Source: Branchipolynoe longqiensis
Taxonomy: Eukaryota > Annelida > Polychaeta > Phyllodocida > Polynoidae
Direction: 5' to 3'
DNA length: 64,000 nucleotides
Assembly (NCBI GenBank): GCA_030323885.1
Contig: CM059188.1
Coordinates: 116,845,974 to 116,909,973 of the forward strand
The position numbers were made by a program, and so were the translations under genes. Under the pieces are notes generated by a model. The model saw only the letters and a list, made by a program, of their open reading frames with translations, was not told where the DNA came from and did no database searches. Shown piece by piece: positions 33,304 to 43,596 of this stretch (position 1 is the first letter of the stretch; each line of letters begins with the position of its first letter).

Positions 33304-33637
33304 GGTGCAATATTTAAATGGCATTTGCTTTACACAACTGGCAATGACTGGAATTGCTTACTCAGCAGCCAAAATACATTTGATCCATTTCAAGGATCTA
33401 AAAGCCAGGAGCAGTTAAAGCCATCTCCCACTGACGACTTGGCCGTCTTATTAATTGAGTAACAATGGTTATTAATGACTGTGTGTCGTTGGTGTTCTAT
33501 CAATAGAAGCTGATACAGAACGAGGCACCTGTAAATAGCTTCAAAATGGAGTGGAGATGGTCAGTTCTATCCAAGTAAACCAGTGAATGATACACGACTA
33601 CAGACTGCGATCACATCTCAGTTCTCCCCCAAAAAGT
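33304..33637. other. No gene seen
   Basis: Unique non-coding DNA. Confidence 0.4.
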
Positions 33638-33785
33638 AAAGCTTGTTTTATTTAACGACACCTCTAGAGGACATTGATTTTTTATCATCAGCTATTGGAC
33701 GTCAAACATATGGTCATTCTGACATGGAGGAAACCCACTGCTGCCACATAGGCTACTCTTTCCGATAAACAGCTAGGTAGTCTAG
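33638..33785 (+). mobile_element. Fragment of a repeat common in molluscs
   Basis: 'gcttgttttatttaacgaca', 'cctctagaggacattgattt', 'ttatcatcagctattggacg', 'tcaaacatatggtcattctg'. I recognise this from memory as the start of a SINE-like repeat widespread in molluscan genomes. It is the main clue to the organism; only the first part is present. Confidence 0.7.
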
Positions 33786-33795
33786 GAGCCCAACC

Positions 33796-34387
33796 CCGGT
33801 GTAACGATTTCAACTTCCCCCCTTCCCAAGTTCCCCCCGGGAATCTGAAAACGTTTTTAACTTCCCTCCGGGGAAATTAAAAACGTTTTCAGATTCCTGG
33901 GGGGAACTTAAAAACAGTTTTCAGATTCCTCCCCCTATTTTCAAATTCCCCCCTCTGGGAATTTAAAATTGTTTAAAAAACTTTAAAAAACGTTTTAAAC
34001 CGGAAGACCAGTGCCCCCGCTGACAATCATTTCAGATAAATACTTTACCAAAAAAAAAAAAAAAAAATGTCAGACCTATAATATTTTTTTCTTAACCATC
34101 TTGGAGACTTTTTGTGTCATTTGTGGTTAAATATGTTTTATTGTACTAGTAATAATTTCCATTATGCTATTCTCTGTATATTATAATATTTGTCATGAAA
34201 AATAACAAAAAATAACAAAAAATAACAAAAATAAAGAAAATTCCCCAAAAATGGGGGGGAGGGAAAGTTAAAATGAGGGAGGGAATTTGAAAACGTTTTC
34301 AAATTCCCCTGGGAGGAATTTGAAAACGTTTTCAAGTTCCTGGGGGGGAACTTGAATATGGGGGGGAATTTGAAATCTTTACACCGG
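33796..34387. mobile_element. Foldback-type element with long inverted repeats (M5)
   Basis: Left ccggtgtaacgatttcaact and right inverse (gatttcaa...cttt-acaccgg). Both arms carry blocks of C/G-runs alternating with the self-complementary aaaacgtttt, making arms over 100 bp that can pair. A LINE-C-like tail and AT-rich DNA occupy the loop. Confidence 0.8.
33996..34075 (+). mobile_element. LINE-C-like 3' tail nested in M5
   Basis: 'accggaagaccagtgccccc', 'gctgacaatca', then 'ttaccaaaa' and an A-run of about 18. Confidence 0.6.
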
Positions 34388-34400
34388 TCCTCTAAGACTA

Positions 34401-34980
34401 AAGCCCCAGTTACGTAACTGTTAGTGGACGTAGTCTGGTAGTTGAACAGAGTGGAGGCTAACGTAGTTGAAAGTAGTTGAATGTAGTTGAACGTAGTTGA
34501 ATGTACCAGCAGCCATACTTCTCGGTGATAATGTGGGTGAGCCGTAATCTCCGATTTAATTTTTGGACACCTTCAAAAGAGCAGTGCGTTAGAGGCTGAA
34601 TTTGCATCCGTAATGCTAACATACTCTTGTGTACTCTAGCCTACTCTAGCATACTCTAGTATGCTCCAGTGTACTCTAGTGTACTTGGACGAAGCCCTAG
34701 TCACATAGCCGTTAGTGGATGTAGGTGAAGGTAGTGGAGGCTAATGTAGTTCAACGTAGTTTGAACGTACTGGCATCCTTATCAAAACATATTTATCGTA
34801 CCGTAACATATTTATCCATACCATAACGTATTTATCCATACCGTAATGTATTTATCTATACCAAAACCTGCTGTACCTTAAAGTATTTCAACATAGTTTA
34901 GCATACACCACATTTGACCCATGCTAATCTATCCTATGGATCACTACGTCCACTAACGGCTATGTGACCGGGCCTTAAGA
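34401..34980. mobile_element. M8 inverted-repeat element with two left ends
   Basis: A complete unit runs from 34692 (aagccctagtcacatagccg, 'ttagtgg') to 34977 (inverse: ccactaacggctatgtgacc, 'gggcctt'). A second left end (aagccccagttacgtaactg) lies at 34401. Internal repeats: 'gtagttgaacgtagttgaat' (about 10 bp), 'tactctagcatactctag' (about 11 bp) and 'cgtatttatccatacc' (about 18 bp). Confidence 0.75.
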
Positions 34981-35454
34981 ATGCTTGGGGAGGTTGGTTG
35001 GTGTAAGCAAGATCCTAGGCCATAAAGGTGTGGGGGGAGAGCACCTCACCCGAGAACCAAGCCATAACCTAACCCCCCAGTCCATCACCTCCCCCTCCCC
35101 CCCCCTGCCCGCCCCTGGCGTTGACGAACTACACTACGATGATTGCTTTTCCGAGTGTCAGAATGCCATCGAGTGTCTGAAGCCAAGCTGCCTCCCCGGA
35201 ACGTTGCGGTCCCCTATCACCCCCCCCCCCCCCACACACACACACCTACTACCCCCCTCCCCCCCTCCCGCGTGCGTGCACACACGGGCCATGTTCAAGG
35301 TGATACAGCCAGGATTGCTTGTACATCGCCAGTCGGTCTGTGTTCTTACTGAAACCAGAACCAGCTATGTTCTCCAATACAAATTGATACCTCCCCACCC
35401 AACCAACCCCCGCCCCCTCTCACCGCTCCGCCCCCTCCTCCCCTCACACACTTA
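34981..35454. other. SINE-1 tail trace and C-rich sequence; no gene
   Basis: 34985-35030 resembles the SINE-1 tail variant ('ggttggttggtgtaagcaag', 'atcctaggccata'). The rest is C-rich with a C-run at 35219-35233. Confidence 0.45.

Positions 35455-35493
<39 letters not shown>
35455..35493 (+). repeat. CA microsatellite
   Basis: About 19 CA dinucleotides. Confidence 0.95.
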
Positions 35494-35495
<2 letters not shown>

Positions 35496-35629
35496 ACCAG
35501 CAGCACAGGGTACCCGCAGATTGCATCAGGACCGGAGAGCCGTGCGCTGCTCCATCTTATTCCAATTAACGGCCCCCCGCTTTCCTTGTCGATCTGCAGG
35601 ACGAGTGGCTCCGTGCAGCGGGAGCGCGA

Positions 35630-35788
35630 GAGGATGTGTGCACGCGCGTGTGTGCGTGCGCGTGTGTGTGTATCTACGCGTGCGTGGAGGGGGTGCACGG
35701 TGCGGGGAAGGCACTCGTGGGGAGCGTTAGATGGTGTGTATGTGTGTGGAGGGGGTGCAGGTGCGGGAGTGGGGTTGGGGGTGGGGAG
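35630..35788 (+). repeat. TG/CG and G-rich low-complexity
   Basis: 'gtgtgtgcacgcgcgtgtgt' then 'gtgcgggagtggggttgggg' up to the gap. Confidence 0.85.
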
Positions 35789-36288
35789 NNNNNNNNNNNN
35801 NNNNNNNNNNNNNNNNNNNNNNNNNNNNNNNNNNNNNNNNNNNNNNNNNNNNNNNNNNNNNNNNNNNNNNNNNNNNNNNNNNNNNNNNNNNNNNNNNNNN
35901 NNNNNNNNNNNNNNNNNNNNNNNNNNNNNNNNNNNNNNNNNNNNNNNNNNNNNNNNNNNNNNNNNNNNNNNNNNNNNNNNNNNNNNNNNNNNNNNNNNNN
36001 NNNNNNNNNNNNNNNNNNNNNNNNNNNNNNNNNNNNNNNNNNNNNNNNNNNNNNNNNNNNNNNNNNNNNNNNNNNNNNNNNNNNNNNNNNNNNNNNNNNN
36101 NNNNNNNNNNNNNNNNNNNNNNNNNNNNNNNNNNNNNNNNNNNNNNNNNNNNNNNNNNNNNNNNNNNNNNNNNNNNNNNNNNNNNNNNNNNNNNNNNNNN
36201 NNNNNNNNNNNNNNNNNNNNNNNNNNNNNNNNNNNNNNNNNNNNNNNNNNNNNNNNNNNNNNNNNNNNNNNNNNNNNNNNNNNNNNNN
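35789..36288. other. Assembly gap, 500 N
   Basis: Exactly 500 N, a conventional placeholder length, so the true size is unknown. Frames reported across it are meaningless. Confidence 0.99.
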
Positions 36289-36470
36289 GGGAGGGGAGGG
36301 AAGGGAGGGGAGAGGAGAGATGGGGAGGGGAGGGGAGGGGAGGGAAGGGAGGGGAGGGGAGAGGAGAGATGGGGAGGGGAGAGGAGGGGAGGGGAGGGGA
36401 GGAGGGAGTGGGGAGCGGGCGGAGGTGGAGGGGGTGGAGGGGGTGGAGGGAGAGGGGGGAGGAGTAGGAA
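36289..36470 (+). repeat. GGGGA/GGAGA purine tract
   Basis: Tandem 'gggaggggagggaagggagg' and 'agaggagagatggggagg' units (about 60-70 bp period) immediately right of the gap. Confidence 0.9.
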
Positions 36471-36559
36471 GTGTGAGACTAGACTGGTGTGGTGTGAGTG
36501 TGTTTGCAGGACGCGTTGAACTTGAAGAGGTCTCCCCGGCTTCTCTGGTGTAGTTGAGT

Positions 36560-36945
36560 GTTCGATTGGGCGTGAGTGTGCGTGAGTGTGCGTGAGTGTA
36601 CGGTTATATATGCGAATGAGTGCATGTGTAGGACAGTATGAGTGTGTGTGTGTGCAGGTGCTTGTGAGTGAATGTGAACACGAGTGTCTGAGTGGGTGCG
36701 TGGTGGGTGAATGCATAATCTGCGAATGACTGGGAGTGCGTAAGTGTGCGTGAGTGTGCGTGAGTGTTCGTGAGTGCGCGGTCATATATGTGGTCGAGTG
36801 CATTGTAGGACAGTATGCGTGCATGTGTGCATGTGCGTGTGAGTGGGTGGTGCATGAATGTATAAGGTTTGAATGACTGGGAGTGTGTGAGTATGCGTGA
36901 GTATGCGTGAGTGTGTATGAGCGTGCGTGCGCGAGACAGGTGGCA
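36560..36945 (+). repeat. About 177-bp tandem repeat built on GTGCGTGAGT
   Basis: 'gtaggacagtatg' recurs about 177 bp apart (near 36628 and 36805). The cassette 'gaatgactgggagtg' recurs likewise, separated by short 'gtgagtgtgc' repeats. Confidence 0.8.
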
Positions 36946-37059
36946 GGATGACGGCGGAGGAGACAACACCTAAATCAACTCACAGCCTCAGAATGATTGC
37001 CTGGGCCTGGGTTGTGGCTTTATTCAGGTCACGACGCTCCTCCCACCGTCCGAGGACTG

Positions 37060-37770
37060 TGTCGGGGGGGGGGGGGGGGGGGGATGTGGGAAGAGAGGGT
37101 GGAGGGGGAGTGGGGGAGAGGGGGAGGTGCAGGGGGGGAGGGGGGGGGGAGGGTGTGGGGAGAGGGCAGGGGATGGGGGGGGGTGGGGGAGGGGAGGGGA
37201 GGGTAGGAGGAGGGAAGGGGAGGGGGGGGAGAGGGAGAGGGGAGAGGAGGTGTGGATGGGGGGAAGGGGAGGGGAGGGGGGAAGGGGAGATGAGGGTGGT
37301 GTGGAGATGGGGGGAATGGATCGAGTGGGGGGGAGGGAAGGGGGGGGAAGAGGAGGGGAGGGAGTGGGGGGGAAGGTGGGGGGATGGGAGGGGGTAGGGG
37401 GGTGGGGGGAAGGGGAGATGAGGGTGGGATGGGGGGGAAGGGGTGGGGAGGGGAAGGGGAGGGGGGAATGGGAGGGGGAGGGGGGAAGGGAGTGGGAAGG
37501 CGTGGTGAGGGTGGATATGGAGGGGGGAAGGGGGGGGAGGGGAGGGAGGGGGAGGGAGGGGGAGGGGAGAGGAGGAGGAAAGGGGAAGGGGGAGGGGAGG
37601 GGGGAAGTGGAGATGAGGGTGGAGATGGAGGGGAGGGGGGGAGGGGAAGGGAGGGGAAGAGGAGGGGGAGGGGAGGAGGGAGTGGGGGGAGGGGAGGGGG
37701 GGGGAGGGGAGGGACGGGGAGGGGAAGGGGAGGGAGAGGGGAGGGGGAGTGGGGGAGGGGAGGGGGCACT
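37060..37770 (+). repeat. About 0.7-kb polypurine tract with G-runs
   Basis: Almost only G and A, with 'gatgagggtgg' sub-repeats (for example near 37289, 37418 and 37612). Glycine/arginine and proline/serine frames are artefacts. Confidence 0.95.
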
Positions 37771-38052
37771 CATGACGACAGCGCCACCTTTACACCGACA
37801 CAAAAAAACAAAAAAATACAACGGTGCATCCTTTTGCAGGACACAATAGTAAACGTTACAACACCCACAGCATTGTATAACTATGTGTCCTAATCGTGGA
37901 TCAAGTTGTCCAAGCAGTCACTGAGTCAGTCAGTGCTGTACAACTCATCCTATATAGTGGTCTTTAAAGTTGCACAGTCCAATAAAGGCATTACATTTTC
38001 AAAAAGCAAAACACTTATCTAGATGTGAAGCTATAAATCTAACTTAGATACA

Positions 38053-38505
38053 AGCAATGTTGTATATATAGCTACACAACTCAAAGTAACAAGTCGTGTT
38101 CTCTGTGGCGGAGTCGTCAGAGTGTTTAACTTTTTTCTAGGTCGGACTCCTAATCTGATGAATGGCGGTTTGATCCTCCATGACAATTTGGATTGCCACC
38201 GCTGTGTATAATTTACAGCGTTATCAAAAGCCAGTTGCTCTCATACGATGTCTATGTGGTGTGGGAGGTTAAACATCCTCTGGGTCTGTAAAAGTGTAGT
38301 CTTAGGCTTTCTATCGACCAACTGTCTAATGGTGAAAACAAGACTATTCAGACTTATCCATGATAGGCCGTATAAATCTTCAAGAAAAAGACAAAAACAA
38401 GGGGAACCATGAGACCATTACTGTCTAGTGGTGAAAATAAGTCATTCAACTTAACCGGTATGGGCAGCATAAATACACCATCATAACAAAATATAAAACT
38501 ATATG
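38053..38505 (+). mobile_element. Second tRNA-derived SINE (SINE-2)
   Basis: The head has 'ctctgtggcggagtcgtcag' (box A-like) and 'ggcggtttgatcctccatga' (box B-like) about 50 bases on, with extra variable-arm bases. The 3' half holds two diverged copies of a segment with 'ggtgaaaacaag' and 'ggccgtataaat'/'ggcagcataaata'. It sits inside M1 and differs from SINE-1. Confidence 0.6.
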
Positions 38506-38563
38506 TATTAAGCATTTGTGAAGGGCGTAATAAGCCAATTTAATAGAACCTATTACTGCTGAA

Positions 38564-38898
38564 GCTAGGATTCCTTACATGCGGTATGCGGCATGTGAAT
38601 GCGAATGCGGTATGTGGCATGCGGCATGCGAACGATTTGGGTCCTTTTACCCACACCCACACATAGTGTCAGGTTTCTCTACCACTCTTTTCTATGGCAA
38701 ACGCAGCAGCATTCGCATTCGCATGCCGCACCGATGGCTAAATGGACCGATTCAGTTGCCGCATTTGCATTTGCATTTGCATTTGCATTTGCATTCGGAC
38801 GCATGGAATCACCCCCATTGACTTAGATGCTTTTCGATTTTTTGCCGCATTCGCATTCGCATTCACATGCCGCATACCACGTGTAAGGAATGTAGCCT
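38564..38898. mobile_element. M7 palindromic element with internal GCATTT/GCATTC array
   Basis: Left 'ggattccttacatgcggtat' and right inverse 'cacgtgtaaggaatg'. Subterminal GCGAATGC repeats lie on both sides, with the arm 'gcatttgcatttgcattt' expanded to about five hexamers. It is inserted in M1. Confidence 0.75.
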
Positions 38899-39187
38899 TT
38901 AGGCCTACAGGGTCAGAGTTTTGGCAAGCATGCCAAAATTAATCTTGGCACGTTTGCACTTCAAATAACTCACGATTTAGTTATTTTAAAGCAAGTTACT
39001 CCAAACTAAAGTAAAGTAGATCATATTTTATAACGACCATCCTAATATATTTATCTCAGAAAATGATAGAAACTCAAAACCATCGGACTATGTGACTTTA
39101 CTAATGAATAAATATGGATTGAACCCTTCATAAGACACCCACCACCGTTTGCTTCAAATGTGTCGGTGACGATGTTGGAATGTGGTG

Positions 39188-39235
39188 CCGTCCTTAGATG
39201 TTGCTAGGACGTAAAACAACAACAAACACACTGGA
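39188..39235 (+). mobile_element. SINE-1 tail fragment
   Basis: 'ccgtccttagatgttgctag', 'gacgtaaaacaacaacaaac'. Confidence 0.75.
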
Positions 39236-39299
39236 ATGTGGTCCCCCACCCCCTTTATTGCTGCCTACTCTATATATATACTGCTTACCAGTCCCTACC

Positions 39300-39350
39300 T
39301 CACCCTGCTCCACACACCCACCCACCCACCCACCCACCCATACATACATA
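39300..39350 (+). repeat. CCCA tetranucleotide repeat
   Basis: 'cacacacccacccacccacc' followed by tacatacata. Confidence 0.9.
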
Positions 39351-39400
39351 CTCCTCCACACCAATCCGTCCCCAACACTCAACCCCATCACTGCCTCTCC

Positions 39401-39656
39401 AATGACTTAAAAATTGATACTTGTCGCTTCCTAGCCCGGCGCTCGGCATTATTAGGATAGGACAAGGATTGGTTAGCTCAGTGTCAGGATAATGTGACTC
39501 AGTGGGATATCAGGTCATGCTGCTGCCAGTCTGGCCTCCCAGTGGGGTAGCACTATAAACTCGCCATGAGTGTGCACTGTCACAATTCGGTACCCGTCCT
39601 TCAGGTATGACCTTAGATGTTGCTAGGATGTAAAACAACAACAAACAAACAAACAG
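39401..39656 (+). mobile_element. SINE-1, head truncated
   Basis: Begins 'aatgacttaaaaattgatac', ends 'ttgctaggatgtaaaacaac' with CAAA repeats. No tRNA-like head. Confidence 0.85.
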
Positions 39657-39864
39657 CCTCTCCAAGCAAGTCACGTGCTTCATTCCTTCCCTGCATGCCT
39701 CCATACGAAACTCCACCCCCACACCCTCCCCACAGCCACCCACACCCACTCACCCATCTACCTAGAAGCCTCGTTTCCGGGTCAGGGGCCGTGGACATCC
39801 GGTTTACTAGTGTGGGCGCATAGACTCTGCGTCTATCTAACCACAGAACCACACATGGTATCTG
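39657..39864. other. No gene seen
   Basis: Short C-rich spacer before the M2 MITE. Confidence 0.4.
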
Positions 39865-39873
39865 GTCTATTCG

Positions 39874-40288
39874 TAGATAAAAGATTCACCCCGTCCTTGT
39901 ACTTAAGTTGCAATAGGGGTGAAAAACAACCCATTAGACAAAAATGGCGATAGGCTGGGTAAATGAAACCAGCACATCAATTCTTAAATTAAGAAACAAA
40001 ATATATTCTTCATATACATCATCACATTTACCCGATACTTTTGAGTTGAAAAATAACATGTAGTTTAATCGACTTTAAAAGTGAAATCGACAGCATTCTG
40101 TGGTCGCCATGTTGACTTTATTCATTCTCTCCCATTTCACCAATTCTGCGCCGATATAACTTATAAGTAGCCATTAGATACCGCAACCAGGAAATCCACT
40201 TTCTGTTCCATACTAAAGCTATTTTCGCCGGTATTTAGAGTAGGTTGTCATTCACTCCTAGTCTGCTTAGGGGTGAATCATTTATCTA
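39874..40288 (+). mobile_element. M2 MITE with 9-bp target duplication, copy 2
   Basis: Starts tagataaaagattcacccc, ends with ggggtgaatcatttatcta. Flanks gtctattcg (39865-39873) and gtctattca (40289-40297). 415 bp. Confidence 0.9.
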
Positions 40289-40344
40289 GTCTATTCACTG
40301 CTGCTCCCATCAGTCTTCATTCTCCTATCTTGTCCCACTGCACG

Positions 40345-40665
40345 CAGTGGCCTAATCGGTAGTGCACGGGCCTCGTGTGTGGAAGGTTGGGAGTTCGGTT
40401 CCCAGTCGAATTAAACCAATGACTTAAAAATTGATACTTGTTGCTTCCTAGTCAGTGGCTTGGCATTATTAGGATAGGGCAAGGACTGGTTGGCTCAGTG
40501 TCAGGATAATGTGACTGAGTGGGATATCAGGTCATGGTGCTGGAAGCCTGGTCTCCCAGTGGGGATGCACTATAAAGTTGCCATGAATGCGTACTGTCAC
40601 AAGTCGATACCCATCCTGATATGACCACATATGTTGCTAGGACGTAAAACAACAACAAACAAACA
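40345..40665 (+). mobile_element. SINE-1 full-length, class I head
   Basis: Head 'gtggcctaatcggtagtgca', 'gttgggagttcggttcccag', full body, tail 'gctaggacgtaaaacaacaa' and CAAA repeats. Among the best preserved class I copies. Confidence 0.9.
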
Positions 40666-40739
40666 CCTCTCTCACTCTCAGCAGTCTCCGTTGTCCTGCG
40701 TTCCTGAGGGGATGTATCGGCTGTTCGGCCTGCCGTTTC

Positions 40740-41067
40740 CTGGTGTCGCAGTTTAAAAAGGTATTCGGTTTAAAATGGGGCTTTCACAATGCACATGCGT
40801 CAAAGTCGAATGGCAAGCCTGAAATCTTATCTGAATTTGTGGCTTCTGGAGGAGCTCTCTGGAAATGTAGGGCGAGACAAGCAAGGATTCCTTTGGTAAT
40901 CATTGTAGTGACTATTTTATGCTTTATAGTATATATTATCTTCTGCACTAACAATTTAACAAGCAATTAACAAGTTATTAAACATGGGTACAATCTCAGG
41001 CAGAAATGCATGCACATTGTGAAAAGCCCCATCTTAAATCGGGTACCCTTTTAAACTGCAACACCAG
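40740..41067 (+). mobile_element. M3 inverted-repeat element, copy c
   Basis: Left ctggtgtcgcagtttaaaaa and right inverse (aactgcaacaccag). Subterminal 'cacaatgcacatgcg' and its inverse are present. The interior matches 10350 and 19919, but here on plus. It carries the 75-codon plus frame 40743-40970 with the conserved membrane-like end. Confidence 0.85.
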
Positions 41068-41068
41068 C

Positions 41069-41740
41069 AACCCCTTCGCTTTGGGATGCAGGATGACACG
41101 AGCTGAGGGCTGCCTCTTATTAAGATGACTCATCCTAGCGAGTGAGCATCGCTTAAATGCCACCCAGTGTACTCTCCTTAATGAGTTGTAACAGTCAAGT
41201 CTAATTATGTACTGTAAATATTCAGCACAAACCTTTAAAATATTGTCATCAGAATATGTGTCCAACACAGAAATGGACAGGCCACGGTCATGCATCTGAT
41301 CCACCCTGAAATACAAAATAGCTAAGCAAACAACACAACCATCCCACCTGGTCGCAGTCCTAAAGGGTCCGAGTGTGTTCTGGCACACTATCTAGGGACA
41401 GGGCTTGCGTGAAAGGATGCTGTAACAAATCAAAATGAGACAGGATCCTCTCCCCCAAGCCTGCTTGACACCCTAGTAGATGTACATAGTAGGCTAAGGT
41501 ATCATACTCAAACTGGACAAAACTCTGAAAAAATACAAAAAAAACTAACAGAGGCTACAAACTCCCAAAATTGCAAAAGGCTGGCCTGAGCAGAAACAGG
41601 TAAACACTCCTTGCCGAGGGACCAGACCAAGACAGCACCACAGCTGTCCAGCGTTGAAAACAAGCACCCTCACGGGGGCTTATACATTATGGGCAGAGTA
41701 AATACCTTGTCAATAAATAAAAATAATTAAAAAAATAAAG
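41069..41740 (+). mobile_element. LINE-B 3' end
   Basis: Ends 'cagctgtccagcgttgaaaa', 'cttatacattatgggcagag', 'taaataccttgtcaataaat' and an A-rich tail. Matches 1535-2075 inverted. It begins directly after M3. No retrotransposon domain seen. Confidence 0.55.
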
Positions 41741-41751
41741 AATCTGAACCA

Positions 41752-41800
41752 GACAGGGGGGGGGGGGGGGTGAGGATGGGGGGGGGGGAGGTGGTGGCCA
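41752..41800 (+). repeat. G-run tract
   Basis: Two runs of about ten to twelve G (41756-41770 and 41780-41788). Confidence 0.9.
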
Positions 41801-42010
41801 CTTCCCCTGTGGCAGATACATTTTTCACGCTATATCAACAAATGTTGTCTTTTAAATGTAACTGTAAAGATGTAAAATTCATGGTTTTGATTTTAAGTCA
41901 CATAAAATATATTAGGTTGATCATTATATTATAATCTAACTTTAATTTTTAATAGGTTAACTATGGATATATTTGAAGTCAAAACAGGCCAAATTAATTT
42001 TGGCATGCAC

Positions 42011-42200
42011 ATCGGAATGATTTCACGTACCTCATACTCATTACTTATTGCATTGCGTGTAGTTTAATTTAAGAATTTACTTCACACTTCTATTTACTAT
42101 ATAGACCATGTAAATTTGTGTGTAAATACCTGAACACCTGTAACATTTACAGTCGGAAGACCAGTGCTATGGCACTGACAAAAGATATATATGAATAACA
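42011..42200 (+). mobile_element. LINE-C-like 3' end
   Basis: 'tacctcatactcattactta' and 'ggaagaccagtgctatggca', as at 6940-7170. Confidence 0.6.
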
Positions 42201-42360
42201 ATGTGACTGAGTGGGATATCGTGTAATGATGCTGGTAGCCTGATTTACCAATGGGGCAGCACTATAAACCCGCCTTGAGTGCGCACTGTTACAAGTCGGT
42301 GCCCGTCCTGATATGACCTTAGATGTTGTCATGTGTAAAATTCCAACAAACAAACAAATG
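42201..42360 (+). mobile_element. SINE-1 3' half
   Basis: From 'atgtgactgagtgggatatc' to a CAAA tail. The head and 5' body are missing. Confidence 0.8.
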
Positions 42361-42493
42361 TTTTGGTTTCGAAAATTAGATGCCTTCATCAGTGTGTGCA
42401 ATTTTAATATCGCGGGTAGAACGTGATTAGTTTCAGTGTGTACCACGTGATCTGTTAATAATCCCAGGTGTGGGAGAGCATTGTTATATTACT

Positions 42494-42838
42494 TGGTTGG
42501 TTGTTGGAGTTTTATGTCATGGCAACATCTAAGGTCATATCACTGTTAACACGATGAGTACCAACTTGTGACAGTGCGCACTCATGGGGACTTCATAGTG
42601 CTGTCCCACTGGGAAATCAGGCCACCAGCACCATGACCCGATATCCCACTCAGTCTCATTATCTTGACACTGAGCTAACCGGTCGTTGCCCTATCCTATT
42701 AATACCAACTGCCAAGCTAGGAAGCAACAAGTATCAATTTTATAAGCCATTGGTTTGATTCGACCAGGAACCAAACTCCCAAACTCTTGAACTCCCGCAT
42801 GTGAGGCCCGCGCTCTGCCTATTCGGCCACCGCACCCA
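42494..42838 (-). mobile_element. SINE-1 full-length, class I head
   Basis: Tail 'ttggagttttatgtcatggc', full body, head 'gcccgcgctctgcctattcg', 'gccaccgcaccc'. Confidence 0.85.
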
Positions 42839-43186
42839 GTGTTACATTACTTAGCCCCAAAACTGAACAAATGTAGGTATATAACCAGTATAAGACAAAG
42901 AGATTCTTTTCCCCACCGCCACGCTGCTGGTTCCAAATTGCTTGCCTGTTAAATTCTGTTATCATTGCCAATTCTCTATTATTAAAGACTCCTCATGCTA
43001 TCAGCATCACAATTGATCCACATTCGTTCCCCCGCACGCACGACCCCCGCCCCACCCACCCCACTCCAACCCCCATTCACCCCCTCCCCCTTCAGCCCCC
43101 ACCTGCCATTCCGAAGCCAGTAATAATTGATACTCTCAGCCGTTGCAAACCAGACCCACCCCTTCACCTCTTCTGACCGGTTAATT
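42839..43186. other. No gene seen
   Basis: Non-coding, with a C-rich part at 43030-43100. Confidence 0.4.
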
Positions 43187-43530
43187 AAAGTTGCATAGTC
43201 CAATGTTTTTGAATTTCTGGCATTAAAAAAAGGATATATATATATGTATATATATAGTAAAACCTCTCTAAATCGACCGACCATGGGACCGACTTTAAAT
43301 GGTTCATTTAGTGAGTTTTTAAAAATCGTTACAATAGTATTGTATGGGTGATCATTTGGGACCCAAATAAAGCTATCAATATAGGGGAATTGTTGATATT
43401 TTGAGGTGGTCGGTTACAGAGGTTTTACTGTATGTATATATATGGTTGATTGTTATAAGCGACCTTACTTTAGTTTGAAGTAATTTCATTATGAATGGAT
43501 GAATTCAGAGATATTTGGCTCGTACATCGG
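43187..43530 (+). mobile_element. M1 MITE with pogo-like MITE inside, right end lost
   Basis: Left end ttaaagttgcatagtccaat; after the nested MITE, M1 resumes ('atggttgattgttataagcg', 'accttactttagtttgaagt'). The right half is missing. Confidence 0.75.
43255..43430 (-). mobile_element. Pogo-like MITE, copy 2, nested in M1
   Basis: Left tagtaaaacctctctaa and right cagaggttttactg, with TA on both sides. The interior is inverted relative to 21279-21444 (shared 'gctttatttgggtcccaa' on minus). 176 bp. Confidence 0.85.
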
Positions 43531-43596
43531 AACCTATCTGCCAAGGCTGCTTTGAATGTGCCTCTTGCCAATCTGATACAGTGATATTAGACCAGA

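Larger units (their letters stand above)
37964..39101 (-). mobile_element. M1 MITE carrying two separate insertions
   Basis: Inverted M1: left end ttaaagttgcacagtcc at 37964, resuming at about 38506 ('attaagcatttgtgaagggc'), again at 38899 ('ggtcagagttttggcaagca'), ending 'catcggactatgtgacttta' at 39101. Inserts are 38053-38505 (tRNA-like SINE) and 38564-38898 (M7). Confidence 0.8.
41870..42410 (+). mobile_element. M1 MITE remnant split by LINE-C-like and SINE-1 insertions
   Basis: M1 left-middle part 41880-42010 ('atattaggttgatcattata', 'ttttggcatgcacatcgg') and right end 42361-42410 ('ttttggtttcgaaaattaga', 'gtgtgcaattttaa'). The material between belongs to other elements. Confidence 0.6.

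Noticed and set aside
35586..36824. Frames of 262-365 codons with long runs of X
   Set aside because: They span the 500-N gap and purine repeats; no real sequence supports them.
43255..43430. Reading the MITE as a transcription terminator or regulatory hairpin
   Set aside because: TA duplications, CAGT-type termini and a second copy at 21279 show a transposon.
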